Assembly (NCBI GenBank): GCA_963920665.1
Contig: OY987273.1
Span: 3,412,501-3,476,500, forward strand
Reading direction: 5' to 3'
Length of the DNA: 64,000 nt
Source of the DNA: Straminergon stramineum
Taxonomy: Eukaryota > Streptophyta > Bryopsida > Hypnales > Calliergonaceae
In this document: piece after piece, positions 13,026 through 25,424 of the stretch
How positions within the stretch are numbered: position 1 is the stretch's first letter
How the letters are laid out: the number at the start of each line of letters is the position of its first letter
Notes under the pieces: generated by a model
The model's input: the letters and a program-made list of their open reading frames with translations, nothing else
The model's database searches: none
What the model was told of the DNA's origin: nothing
Program-made: the position numbers and the translations under genes

Positions 13026-13420
13026 GCGTCGTTGCTACAACCATAAGTTAACGAGAATTTGTACCTTAGAAATACAAAATAAGGAATGCAATGACAAATA
13101 TTGTACATGTGCAGTTGCAATATATCCAAATATCATGCAAAGAAATATTTGTATTCGATGCAAAATGTTCAAAGTATACTTCAAATTATAGAAAGTAATC
13201 ATTGAATGATGTGTACATATTGAAAATTTGAATGTATACTAGTACTTGAGAGTCTATGGGAGCACTTGAAGCCATGAATTCTTGCAATTATGTTAGCAAA
13301 GTAAATGTTGTTTGGAGATTGCATTGAAAACATCACCACCATTGCAAGTGGATTTCTTGAGAAGAGGAGACCACAATATACAAAGGATGAAAATGATAGC
13401 AAGCTTGAGTACTGCATAAG

Positions 13421-13619
13421 TCATCAACACACACAAATTCATAGAAGGCACTAAATATGGAATGTTCATAAAAAAATCTCTAATCCCCCTTGAGAGGAAC
13501 TCTCACACACCACATTGTTACAAGTGTAATCTATGAGTGTCCTTTTCAAGGAGGATTAGAGTTTTTTTCCCTAAACATTTCGTATTTAATTCCTCCTATA
13601 GATTTGTGTGTGTTGATGA
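13421..13619. mobile_element. Foldback MITE-like element, copy 1
   Basis: The element begins TCATCAACACACACAAAT and ends with the inverse, ATTTGTGTGTGTTGATGA. The inverted similarity continues inwards for about 70 bp on each side, leaving a short centre around GAGAGGAACTCTCACACACC. There is no coding capacity, so it is probably a non-autonomous element. Confidence 0.6.
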
Positions 13620-13661
13620 CTTCAACGATACGCGACACTTGCCATCCAAGTATCGCATAAG

Positions 13662-13859
13662 TCATCAACACACAAAAACTCATAGAAGCCACTACGTGGA
13701 AATTTTAGAAACAAAGTTTAGCCTCCCCTTTGAGAGGAACTCTCACACACCACACCGTTACAAGTGTAGTCTATGAGGGTCCTTCTCAAAGAGGGGGCTA
13801 GATTTTTTTTTTAACATTCCATATTCAATTCCTTCTATAAATTTTTGTGTGTTGATGAC
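13662..13859. mobile_element. Foldback MITE-like element, copy 2
   Basis: This is a diverged second copy of the element at 13,421-13,619, in the same orientation about 43 bp downstream. It has the same TCATCAACACAC...GTGTGTTGATGA ends and the same central GAGAGGAACTCTCACACACC. Confidence 0.6.
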
Positions 13860-15105
13860 TTGAACGATACCTACCACTTTCTACCAATTTCATCCTTTAC
13901 AAATATTGGTGTCTTTTTTCCGAGATCCTACTTACAAAGGTGCGAATGATTCCAACACAATGTCCAAACAACATTTACTTTACTAGCATGATTCCAACAA
14001 TTCAAGGTTCTACCAAATAGCTACCATTTGTAATAGCTAGAAATATTTGACTGAAACGATTCCTAGCGTCCTAAATAGAAGTACTACAAATGCGACCTAC
14101 TCTTCAACTTCTATATTGCTTTCAATATCTCTGGCCCTGGATTGTATCCGCTACTACATGCAAAATTTTGCCCAACTAGGTCTTGCACTTGCTTCTTCAA
14201 GGACCTCCACTCCCAAGCATCCCATAGACAGCAACTCAAATGAGGCCGAGGTTGTTCTTCATGGATTTTGCATTAGTGCCTCGCAACCTCCAATGAATGA
14301 TGTCTAGGTAAAGGAGGTCGGACGACCAAAGACATTGTGGCTTGTGCATCACCATTGGAATTTGAAGGCGGAGTCTTCCACAATCCATTGGGGTTGATAA
14401 CAATGCCCTTTGCAAGAACATCAATGTCTTGCAAAAATAAATTAGATTTTAGATTCATCTTCTGAAACATTAGAAAGACAAACTTAGAAAACATATGACA
14501 TTCATAAATATAAGAATGAAACTCCATACCTCAAGGGTAGCCCCCCCCTCCATTTCCTTGTAGTATAGTTTTCTTTGATTCATGGTAGTCCACCCCGAGC
14601 GATCCCGAGGGAAGGTTGATTGTGGAAAACTCTTCAATGGAGGAGGGGAGCTCACAGGATGAGGGCGCTTCCCTCCATGCAGAGGATTGTCGACAACCCC
14701 ATCATCAACCGGCAATATGGAGAAATCCATCGTTGATTGCAAGATGGCTGTGGAATACATGATGTGCCCCAATCCGCCTTGCAAGATGGCGAATTGTCCA
14801 TAGTGAGAAAAGGAATCAGAAGAAGCAACAAACTTGTTGTCACACTAAATATCAATGACTGAAGTAGCACGCAAAGCTTGGAGACAAACATAGATGACTT
14901 TTCAAAACAATGCTTTAGTGTGTTCAACAATTACACATTTGCAATGGTGTTAGGTAGTAGCCATGTATTCTTCCATTCCTTCCACAACATGCAAAATATG
15001 ATGAACATCAAAAAGAACTTGTAATTTAGTACAAGTAGTACCTAAAATTTCCAATCATTTCAAGCCAAACATGTGACTGAAAAGTAAGGTGACCTCCTCC
15101 ATCCT

Positions 15106-15901
15106 CTAATTTCTATTCCAAGGCTTTAGAGAATCCTCAAAAGACATCATCAGGTTTGGATTTTTCACTCTCCACTCCATGAAAATGCTATTGGACATGT
15201 CAATTGCTAATTCCAGCTCTATGAACTTAGTTAAGTCCAGTTCATCGACAAGGTGAAAGCGCCCCATTACATCATCTCTCCGGAACGAGTACAATTCTTT
15301 GGGCCTTGCTTCGTGAAGGCGCCGAATATAAGGCAGAAGGTGATGACCACATATCAAAGAGAATCACATTTTCTGGATTATTCCTGACTTGCTTTGCGGG
15401 ACTATCATCAACTATAATGGTATTCTCTCTAGAGAAAATGAAATCCCCCATATTGAACAATATGTCCAACGGTTTGAAGAACAAATCTTCATTTGTTCCC
15501 TTCACCTTGTAGTTCCTTATCTTTCCACCCTTGTTTGTGCACTTAAGTACTATACACTACTCTTGCCTGAAGACATGTCATGGATAGTCTATGCCCTTGA
15601 AGAGGGCATTGCACACTTTCACAACTATGGCCCTTATCATAGAGCTCCAGATTGAGACGTTTGCAATTGACAATAACTCGCCGAGAAATGTGAGATAGTC
15701 AAGCTGCATTCTTATGAATTTCACATGAAAGATGAGGCATTCTAAGTCTAGATCGAAATCATCAATTTCGGTGAACATCCTTTCCCTTGAGTGATATCTT
15801 TTATCCTCAGAGACGCAAAGTAAGCCATTCAGATCCAGGATGACATTGAGCCACTTCTCTGTCACCTTGGACGAGAATGGATGGAGGACTTGGTCCTCCA
15901 C
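15106..15901 (-). pseudogene. FCP1/NIF-type phosphatase-like domain of copy C
   Basis: The block reads WLNVILDLNGLLC (compare DxDGT-L of FCP1/SCP phosphatases), then FLGELLSIANVSIWSSM, and after an interruption NTIIVDDSPAKQVRNNPEN, the third HAD-type motif. After a frameshift near 15.36 kb it continues as HLLPYIRRLHEARP. The first catalytic Asp is kept, but the second position is Asn, so even the intact ancestor was probably not a normal phosphatase. It is part of pseudogene copy C. Confidence 0.7.
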
Positions 15902-17700
15902 CTCACCAACTAGAACACATGCTTGACTACTACCTTGTTAAAGATTTATAGCCAAAATGTGCAAACTATTAAACCTATGCACTACTCGTTACATTAAAAA
16001 CAGTAAAATAGAACAAGTCGAAGGAATTACAGATATGAAAATGCCAAGGGCTGCAAGGAGACACCATGAACTACACAACGCTAAAAAGAATTACTCACCA
16101 CATCAGCTGATTCATCAAGTGGTAAAGAAACTATTGCTTTGACCAGCACTTTTGAGTGAGGGATATCCAACTCCAAAAGTGCCTGGTCAAGAAGATCGTC
16201 ATCAACCTTTTCCTCTATAGCTTTAAACATGTTGATATCCTCTTCTTCCTTCTTAGGCATTACCGAACGCATTGTGTCTACGTCTAAGAGGGCATCGCTA
16301 TGTGGAGAAAGAGACTCCATACAAACATGTTGAGGATTGGACGTGGGCACAAACTTGATAGCAAAAAACGAAACATGGGGCAGAATTACATCGACAACCA
16401 TGGAGCCTATAGCTATGGAAATTGTACAAAAAAATAACGATATAAGAAAAAAAATTTATTACAATATCTCAGAAAGAAAAATAATGTCACAAATACATAC
16501 ATTTGAAGTCTTTATCCACCTACCTACATCTTTTTGCGCAGTGCATTCAACAGACAAATGGAAAACTTGAAGTTAGGTTCAACTCAATTCGAGTCGAACG
16601 AGAGGCATGAAGGTCACTGGGAAGAACCTAGTTGGTCCTTAGCCCCAGGATTCGGGGACTACTCATCCGCCACAACAATCTCCTCCTCATCCTCTTGCAT
16701 AGAATCATTTACATCTTGTGTAGCTAAGTCCAATGTCTAAGCAATAGGCATATGGTCGGACGTCGTTGTTGGATTTCCGGACCCCTGCTGCAGCTACCTC
16801 TCACTATCAATTGAAGTATGAGGCTAATTTCCGAGATAAAGTTGATGGGATTGACCAGGAGAGGGCACGATCATCTGCATTGACGTCGGATTTGTGGCAT
16901 GCATGCTCATATAAACATCTCTAGCAATGACCACACATACTTGAGGCATCATCTCGTTCATCATATCCCTCATCATGGTCATATCCTCCTTCCTTACCTT
17001 CTTGTTTTTTGCTCTATCCTCCAACAACATCCGTAAGAGTATCTTCGTCGTTGTCTCTTTCTTCGGCGACTCTTCTCTAGTCCTCTTCTAAGAATCACGT
17101 TTGGACAAGCTCAAAGTGAGGTTGGGATGCTCCTCGGGTGATGCCGACTAGCCACGCATTCCATTGACCTCAATTGGGTCCATCAAATCAATCGAATCCT
17201 CGTCCATGCTTAGAAATAGCCGCATCATAGGATCCACCCATGTTGGAGTAAGCTCTTCGCCCTCCTCAGCAAGGTTCACTACTTTCTGAACATCATCTTC
17301 GTCATCCAAGAGTTCTTCCACTCGAGCCGAAGACATTGCCTTCCCCCTTCTTGAGCTTGATGCAGCCTTCCTCGATGTGGATGCTTCCTTCATCCCCTTC
17401 TACGGGTTGGCACCTTCATCCACAAAGTATGAAAAATCAAGGAAATCATCCTTGTCCAGGTTCTCCGACATCACGGCCAGGTTTTGGAATTTGTTGTGAT
17501 AACTACTATTGGTAATGGTGAAGTGATCCATCCCAGTCATCTAAATCAAAGGACATGAATTTCAATGAGAATTAAACAAGAAGTTCAAGTCGAATCAACC
17601 TAAAACCAATGAGGACATGGTAGAAGTTTATGATCATTGGATTTACAAAGGAAAACCATCATACCTATTTCTACAAGAATGAATTTCAACTCGAAACAAA

Positions 17701-19770
17701 TTAAAATGGAAATCTTACCCATGCATCGCAGACGAATTTTCCACTTGCAAAGATCGAGAGAACGTCCCTTCTTGTGTTACAAAAGAGGTCCAAAACATAT
17801 AGATCAAACTCCATGCGGAGTTCGGTATCATAGATCCTATACTCCAACTCGTTGTACAAGCTCGGCTTTTGCCACTTTGTAATTTTGGAGACATTGAACT
17901 TCATGGGAATTGATTTCGGCTTAATCCTTTTGCCTTTCTTCACCAAGAAGATCAAGTGGATAGGTGCCTTAAGATGTTATATTGGACATGATTATTGGCA
18001 AAAAAATATAAGTTGTTTTTCTCGAGATCACCTAAAATCCGTCAAAAAAAATTACAAAACGTCACCTAGGATGCGGGTTTCTTATAAAGCTTTGCCTAAG
18101 TGGCACTTGCAGCCAGATTTTCCAAACATTTGACGGGCACTAGCAAGTATTCCAAGAAATGCGCAAAGTACGATGTGTTGAAGTCCTTAGTCCTAATATG
18201 CACCCTCACGTCGTCATCTATCTATTAGTCACCGCAAATCCACAACCACAATTTCAGGTCGGTCATGCATGGATCATCCAGCTACATGAGCAGCTCTACA
18301 AATGCAAGCAAGTATGGAGAGTCTCGAGGAACTGTCTCCTTGTTGATCACTCCGAAGATGTTCCGGAAGTTGATCACCGCAAGCTTGAGAGAGACAGCCA
18401 TGGCATCATTCCATATGTCGTTGCCCGAAGGTGATAGTATGTCGTCCTTTGTGTCGTAGGGTCTCAAGTATGATCTCACATCCAGCTTCTTATACTTCCC
18501 CTTGCTTTTTAGGAAGACCTTAAAGAACTCAACAACATAGGGTGAAATCTCTCGGCAGCTTTTGTTCTTGTTTGCAAGTCTCTTCACCTACGAAAAGAAC
18601 TTTTCTTTGGGAGTCATCAGCTGGAGTTGTTTGGTGGCCTTCATTACGTCATATTTCTACTTGAAGGCCTTCCACTACTCCTTTCTATAATCCCCATCAC
18701 AATTGAAGAATCCCAAGCTTGGCTTCTCAAAATACAAGTATTTTCTAACATCTTGCTTTCGTTTATTTCTCTCAAGCCATTCCTTCGTGCTATAGCAGTC
18801 CACAATGACTCCCGAGACCTTTTTGATGGTCACTTTTGGGTGAGGATGCTCCCTGCTTGGCATTCTATTCAACAAATGCAACGCTAGCTTTTTGAGATCA
18901 GATTCGGGCAAATTCCCTAACCATTTGAAGAACTCGTGGCTTATTACCTTGTCTTTCTCCGCATCCCAATTCTTAGTATCCTTCAACAGCAACAAGGATT
19001 CCAGATCGATCAACAGTCCTTGCAACTAGCTGGAAAAAACCTCTTTCCATAGACCATGCACCTCATCTGATGCGGTAATGATCTTTATTTTGTTGTGGAT
19101 GGATATATCCGCCACTTTCTTCTTGTTTAATGCGCCTTGGGACTTCTTGACATCGATTATTGTGAAACAAAGTTTCATAGCATCATAAAACTCCTGCACA
19201 AAATTATTAAAAGGGGAGAAGTTAGTCACAACAGATCAATGTTACAATGTATTGGTACTAGTGGTCCTCCGAAGGACTAGAGGTCAAATCAAGTCGATAT
19301 GAGTTGAATGGAGGGGCATACCGTCCACTTCTTGGCCATGATTAAGTCTCAAGGCGTCTAACTTCGGACTACCACAATTTTTTCCAACTTTGTTGGCTCC
19401 TTCAAGGGAAGCGGCCTATCGAGATTGATCCAAACGTTTCTCGCACTTGGTATCTTCGTTGCCTACATCAGCATATAGTTTTGGAAATGATTGACCCTAT
19501 TGTAATATGACAAAATTTTCCGTATAATATTGTCGTCCTTATTCCAAACAATGAAGAAATCCCACTCTTTGAACTTCTCAAACTTCTGCTCAACCTTCAA
19601 AATAGCCTTCATTCTCTTCAATGCCTCAATGCTATGCTAACCATTCTCCATCCAAAATTTCCCGGACTTCACGACTTTATAGTCTGAGATGTCAGGTTTT
19701 GAGGCATTGCGTAGAGGGTCACCTTCATGTCTAGATTGGGCATCTCCAGGAAGAACTTCAACAACGACAT
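17701..19770 (-). pseudogene. ParB-like motif and methyltransferase-like region of copy C
   Basis: From the right: EGGNVVVEVLPGDAQ, then KSGKFWMENG*HSIEALKRM, with TAG (19,639-19,637) in the place of the Gln of NGQH; then WDFFIVWNKDDNII; then KIITASDEVHGLWKEVF (compare KIIMASDRTWSIWQEVF in copy D). The C-terminal piece is RIYDTELRMEFDLYVLDLF followed by DVLSIFASGKFVCDAW, which lines up with the motif I half of copies A and D. TAG codons also interrupt it near 19.45, 19.37, 19.03, 18.59 and 18.28 kb. Confidence 0.68.
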
Positions 19771-20783
19771 TACCCCCTTCTCTTCTAGTCCTCGAATGTT
19801 CAAATTCTTGGGAGGGGTCTATTGTACGCGTAGTAGAGCGTAAGTACCATTACAACACCAAAACATCGTAAAATGACTCAAAATATTGTCCCAAGGGATT
19901 CTAGACTATTGTTGCAAGCCGAAATTATCCATATTACCAACTTAAGCACTCCCTTCACCTCTTTTCTCTCTTTTCCGAAGCACTACCTTTCCGGAATCTA
20001 GATCTGTCTCTTCTCACACACATTGGTTTTTGATGCCTCTATTTTACCTTCAGAGGATTCACCTTTGATCTTGTAGAGGGATAGGGATTCACCACTTGTA
20101 TTCCTCACACTCTCTTCTCTCTCTAAACTATACAAAATACACTTAGACCAAATGTTGCACTAGATCAGACCAAGAAACACACTCACAACTTCCCGGATGG
20201 CCAATCTGGAAGGCAGGTCACATAGAGCCATAACTAGTCCTTTCCACTACAACGATAGATCAACAAAAACCGGAACCAATGGGGGATTGTTAGTCGTTCA
20301 CTAGACTCATCCTAGAGATTTGCAGACCTTTTAAAGAGTAGGATGTGGATTTTTCTACTAGCAGTTCCTTATCTCTGCACAGAACCCTCTTTGGTATTCC
20401 GGACTTACACCCACACCACTCTTTGCCAAATTTCCATTCTAGTGTTTTGAAGGCACTACGCACAAGACCGTATTCACAAGCTTAAACTACATCGCAAACA
20501 TTCCCTCCCAAATCAGATTGAGTCACCTCAGATCTGGATTCCTCCTTTCCTCCTCCTCTCTCTTACACTTCAACGCTCTCACAAACAAACACAAGAAAGC
20601 TAGATATACGACAAATCAATTTTTGAATGTCCACTTAGTGGCTCAAATTAAAGAAAGGATGACAAGATACCAACTATACGTACTAGGATGGAATGAGAGG
20701 GCAACAAATCTATCCCTCCCTTAAAAACTCAAAAACCCAAAAGCAAAAAGCCACCTGGAAATCCAAGGTGTTTCTTCACGACG

Positions 20784-21730
20784 TCAAGTATATCCTTTGG
20801 CTCGACCTTCAATTCGTTGCTGATCTTTTTGAGAAGGTTTGCCAAGGTCTCGTGGTACTCTTGTGCCTGTAGCACCCAGTCGAATCCATTTTCGAAGAAC
20901 CCAGAAATGTCTTCCTCTGGCTTTTCTGGAACCTTCTCCGGGACAAAGACTTTCTCGTGTGATGCCGGATTGATAGATTTCCTTTGTCTCCAATCTATGA
21001 GCTACTCCTCCTCTTTCGGTTGTTCCTCTTCTTCCAATGCCAGCTCTTCTGCCTCCACCTTGTCTGTGAGGCCGTAATGCAGGACTGTAGATCTGGTGTT
21101 GTACTCTACCATTTCTACATCACTCAAAAGTTTTGCATAGTAGTAGAGGTGGAACAGGTAAGGACCAATTGAGTTGGTCTTTGCCTTTCCTACATTGGCA
21201 GCAAGCGTGGAGACTATTGCTCCAATGACTTTCCCCCAATTGACCGGTCTGCCCTCCATTGCTCCAAAAATGGAGTTGGCTACCGTAACCGTAACCCAGG
21301 TAGGCTTTTCCAAATACAAGATCGGAATAAAAAACTCTAAAACCTACTTTTGCCTCCCATCTAGACAATCACTAATGGCATATCCTTCCTTAGAATGAGT
21401 TGCATTCCTGACCTTCCCTACCTTGAACTTATCCATTGGAGAGGCTAATCCAGATCCTTTCTTAGGGAATCTGTATACCTTTGCCCAAACCTCATCTGTC
21501 TAGGTTTCGGGTTGTCCTCTCATTGTCAGCTCATATTGATTCGAAGCTCCTATGATGAGCTCTTGAATCATCCAATCATTCTTTATAGTCCATGGCCTAA
21601 GAAACAGACCAACACACCCTATCATGCTTAGGTTGTCTTCTAACTGCGACCGGTCCCTCAGCCTTTTCGAAATGGTTGAATAGACCATCCATGCCGTAAC
21701 TAATGGCTTACGGATATCTCCCTCTACCAT
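20784..21730 (-). pseudogene. Unrecognised coding block inserted in copy C
   Basis: The minus-strand frame reads KPLVTAWMVYSTISKRLRDR, then VGLFLRPWTIKNDWMIQELI, RGQPET*TDEVWAKVYRFP, TWVTVTVANSIFGAMEGR and NSIGPYLFHLYYYAKLL, and ends in an acidic tail. TAG interrupts it at about 21.50, 21.34 and 21.00 kb. I see no match to copy D, so it looks like a separate repeat-family protein (possibly gag-like) inserted into copy C. The family is not identified. Confidence 0.5.
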
Positions 21731-23104
21731 CGAGAACTGGAACTAACTGAACTACTGAAACAATCACTAGCTCACCACTCTTTCACTCAACTATAGTTAC
21801 AAGCACAAAAACACTACGGAAGAAAGAGGGAGGAGAAATGGGAGTGGCGGGGGTTAAGTACCCATCATCCTACCGACCGTTCCAGAAGTAGACCATTTAT
21901 CCGTAACGATTCCCTAGATTCCTAGACTAGAACTCTAGGCCATAGGCTATCGCTATCTGGATTTCTAGTATCCATTCTGGATTCTTCTAAAGAACACCTG
22001 GATCATCCTCTCAACCTTAATGCAATGTTTAGGCTAAGAGGATTCTAATTCTATTTACCTATTGGAAATTTTGAAAAATTCTCTAATATTATAAACCTAT
22101 TTTATACTAACCCAGTGGATTCCAAGTTTCTATCTTGCGACAGGGTCTCCAGCTATTCATTCAAGATGGTAAATTTCTTGTCTATCTTGAAGACGTAAGA
22201 GTCCGTGCATGATGTCCAATATTCTTCGTAAATCTTCTTAGACTTGTCATAATCCAACTCCTCCCGGCTTTCCTACATGTCTTTTGGAAGCATAGTCAAG
22301 GCAAACACCATGCTAGCCTCTTCCAAAGCTTTTGCAACCGCGTCCATAGTGGCCTTCCTCCGAGTCTTTGCGCCCACAATGGTGTTGGATGAGGGTATAC
22401 CCCTGGCGTCTCTTTGTGTAGTTTTCTTCTTCGTCTTACTACGGCCAACCTCCGTCATTTCTACAACGAGAGAACTGTGACTCCCTCTAGGAGCGTTGTA
22501 AGACTTCGTTATCGAGAGAAGTGTCGTATTCTTGGCCCTCTCCACATTCTTGAGCTTCAATTGCTCAAACGCTTTAAAAATTGTATTGAGTCTTGACACT
22601 AGTGTCTTCAACAATAAGGGCCCTTCATCTTTGGAAACCCACCTCTTCTCTTCAATGTGATTGACAATATTTTTCTAGAGCTCATTGAAGTCTGAGTCTT
22701 CAAGGCTTCGGCATGTCACAAATATTGAAAAGATTGACACCTTCAGAGGCATGACATAGGAGAACACGTACTCCTCATCTTGATCTAGATTTATTGTCTT
22801 GCACGATACAATTAGCATATTGTTAGGACTTGTATTGACTTCTTTTATAGTTTTATATAATGAAACTGGAAGTGTCGTGGAAAAATTCTTATACTTCGTC
22901 ATAAAGCTCAGATGACCAGAGGCTGGGGTCAAGACGATACTCCAACACTCCATGTGTTCTAGCTCATTCCACATCCAACACTCGCCGAGGATGAATTTGT
23001 CTCCATGGTCCTCAGGGTTTTCATCATCTTCGATCATAAATCTTCAAAAATGTGGCTTTAGTTTTTTTGTTTGGTCCTCCATCTCTGCATATTGTATAAC
23101 TCTC

Positions 23105-23660
23105 TGTTTAGTGTTTAACTCAATATGAGTTGAAATTGAATATCAGTCAACATATGTCAGAATCAATGAGTGTTTTTTAATTGAAAGGACGTGTTTCTTA
23201 TGAGGTATATTGTACATTGAGCTTCTAATTATTTTCCTTTGAGTACTTCCATTATTGATTCAAGTCAATACGAGTTGAATGTTCAAGTTGGTTATCAGTT
23301 TGTTCATTGTAGTTGAAATCATTTTTCATGATTTGAACCAAAATCGTGTTAAGTTGTCGATTTCTAATGTTTGTGAGGATTATTTGATTGTTGGGGGAGG
23401 GGTTTAGTATTCATAGGATATTGAATTTCCTTTAATTTAACTCAATATGAGTTGAATTTTTGATTGTTAGTTGATTAGGTTTAATGCGTATTGATTCCTT
23501 ATGTATGAAACCGCTAGGATTTCAACTCAATGTGACTTGAATTTGTTTGCATTATTCTTAGTCTTTTGTAGTGGCAGGTTGATTTCTTTCTAGATTATTT
23601 GGCAATCAGATAGATTTTCATGTCAAATTGAGTTGAATTTTTGAACCAGCATTGCTGCAA
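23105..23660. repeat. Cluster of AACTCAATATGAGTTGAA-type dyads
   Basis: Five or more imperfect copies of a dyad related to AACTCAATATGAGTTGAA occur near 23.12, 23.26, 23.44, 23.52 and 23.63 kb, separated by AT-rich sequence. Related forms occur at 19.29 and 58.15-58.31 kb. Confidence 0.55.
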
Positions 23661-23689
23661 GTTACTCTCATGATATAAAAGACTTAATA

Positions 23690-23740
23690 GGCAATTTCAT
23701 TAAAATGGCGGTATGAAATTAAAATGGCGCGGAAGCAGGT
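23690..23740 (+). mobile_element. Solo end of the ATTTCATTAAAATGGCG transposon family
   Basis: GGCAATTTCATTAAAATGGC followed by GGTATGA is the left end shared with the MITEs at 47.2 and 57.9 kb. A subterminal ATTAAAATGGCGCGGA follows. No matching right end was found nearby, so this is either a truncated copy or the left edge of a longer element. Confidence 0.55.
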
Positions 23741-24829
23741 CAAAAGAAGGAAGAAAACCCATGCAAACTGGTCATTATTTGCAAGGAAATATGTGAATGA
23801 CAGGTGCTTCCGGCTTCGAAGGGCCGAAATTGGTACGTTTACGGCCCACACATGGCCAAAGGTGTTGCCACTTTTGACCTTCCTATCTGACCTACCGATC
23901 CCATGAAGGATTTTGAAGTGGCATCTCGTGTGAATTTAGCCTATCCAAGATATCATTGGTTGAGGCCAAGGTTGGAAGTCCATAATTCTAGTATTAGAAG
24001 TGTTGGGTTGAAGACAATGGTCACACTCACTACCATCTCTAGGAAGTTAAAAGACTACAGTAGATGCATCTAGAAGAAATGTTGGATGACACATTTCATG
24101 TCTTGTAAAATAAGGAAGTTGAGAAACGGACTAGAAAAAGACAAAATAATGCAAAACAAGAAGATTCCCGGCCTGAAGAACTACAAAAATCAAGAATCGT
24201 ATGTTTATTCCATATGAAAATGATTTTTCCATTGAGATCCACCTATGTTTGCACTAAAGCCTTGCTTGAAAATGGTAAATGGTGAGCTATATATTAGTTG
24301 TTGATCAGCAATGGATGAAAAACAGAATCGATTGTGAAAGTGCAAGGAATGACTTCTCAATTCCATAGTACAATGGATTCAACATTGCTAACTGTTGGAC
24401 ATCCATAGATGTCATCCAGACATGTCTACTCTAGGTGTGTATGTCTACCCCATCAAGCAACAACCCGTTAATCCCAAAATTGTTGCCAACTAATGGTCTT
24501 GGGCATTCTTCACATGTCACCGCTCGCGTATGTTGCATTCGACAGCCCCATTTCAGACCGCCCGGTCTGAACAGTGACAGTGAAATCTAGGACATGTATA
24601 GATTTCAGACATCCCTTCTTGAATGTGAAAGGCGCCAATCTAATGCAATTTCCCCTCTGACTGGGTTTTTTTGGATGTCGACTTCATCTTGGTCTCCACT
24701 CGCCCAGGATGAGCTTCACCTCCCTAGGAAAAAGCGCACGTCGTTGCCATAGCTGTTTTGAATGTACCTCGCAGAAGTAGGAGCGGTTGACTTTTTCTCA
24801 TGGTGTCCCATTGCAGCAGTTCCAACAAT
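23741..24829. other. Non-coding; one palindrome copy
   Basis: There is no supported gene. A weak frame at 23,724-23,906 (KYVNDRCFRLRRAEIGTF) follows the transposon end and may be a relic. A variant of the 20-bp palindrome (TTCAGACCGCCCGGTCTGAA) lies at 24,552-24,571, left of the foldbacks. Confidence 0.4.
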
Positions 24830-25420
24830 TGCCGGTAGTCCCATCCTTGAGCAATGCCAGCAAGCGCCTGTTTTTTAATCATGCCTTGGTGAGGTCGGGG
24901 TAGAGCGCCCCGAGGACCTCCGCAAAATGCTCATTCGTTGCAATGCTAATGTCCACTTCTGGCGTTGTCTCTGAGCTTTATTGCATAATATAGTTGTATT
25001 TGTCCCTACTAGTTGCTAGCACAAGTACGAACAATTATTGCAGTCCATCCATGGCCGTGCCAAGGATGTCCAGTCCTGGAAGTCAACTTCCTTTCCAAAT
25101 CATGCCAAACCATGGCTTATTGAAAAATTAACATGCACTGGTTGGCATTTTTCGGTGAGTTGTTATCGAAGGAACTCCAACGGACAACGACAGCGCCGTC
25201 CGCATACATGCCTCCCTCCAACATCTTGCACGACACAACGTGGGAGAGACAGTGACACTCTGTAAGTCTTTCCATCAGGGCGTCGAAATTGGAACAGTCG
25301 ATCCCTATTGGAATGAGGGTTGGAGTCAAGAATCTTCTGGCTGAACACTTGGTAACTGCCCATGGCATAAGCCGTGATTTGGGTGGGTGTGTATCGTCCA
25401 TATCCGATGCTGCGAAGAGA
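24830..25420 (+). repeat. Foldback 1, left arm (module copy 1)
   Basis: Pairs with 25,425-26,012 about a centre near 25,422. Anchors read directly: CTGTTTTTTAATCATG (24,868) against CATGATTAAAAAACAAG (25,956), and TTGGAGTCAAGAATCTTCT (25.32 kb) against AAGATTCTTGACTCCAAC (25.51 kb). Similarity is imperfect but runs along the whole arm. Confidence 0.75.
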
Positions 25421-25424
25421 CCAA

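Larger units (their letters stand above)
11909..13420. other. Non-coding, low-complexity region
   Basis: No gene is seen. The stretch contains a pyrimidine-rich tract, a G/C-tract foldback and short GGCTCAC-type repeats, listed separately. The rest is AT-rich. Confidence 0.5.
14273..23082 (-). pseudogene. ParB-methyltransferase-FCP1-like fusion gene, copy C (heavily decayed)
   Basis: Minus-strand homology to copy D can be followed in the same order over about 8.8 kb. The N-terminal part (23.08-22.1 kb) has SLYKTIKEVNTSPNNMLIVS and a Lys-rich linker. The ParB-like motif MENG*HSIEALKRM at 19.63 kb matches NGQH of copy D. Methyltransferase-like blocks lie at 19.2-17.7 kb, acidic and coiled parts at 17.5-16.8 kb, an FCP1-like domain at 15.9-15.1 kb, and C-terminal exons end at TAA 14273. 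At least 13 in-frame TAG codons are visible, against one TGA and no TAA, plus a frameshift near 15.36 kb. An unrelated coding block at 20.8-21.7 kb interrupts it. The phase-0 intron after motif I (FASGKFVCDAW, then GTAAG) sits at the same place as in copy D. It is not functional. Confidence 0.72.

Noticed and set aside
14273..23082. TAG read as glutamine (changed genetic code)
   Set aside because: Copy D has no internal TAG in about 2,281 codons, E has none after its ATG, and some TAGs in copy C stand for Trp rather than Gln.
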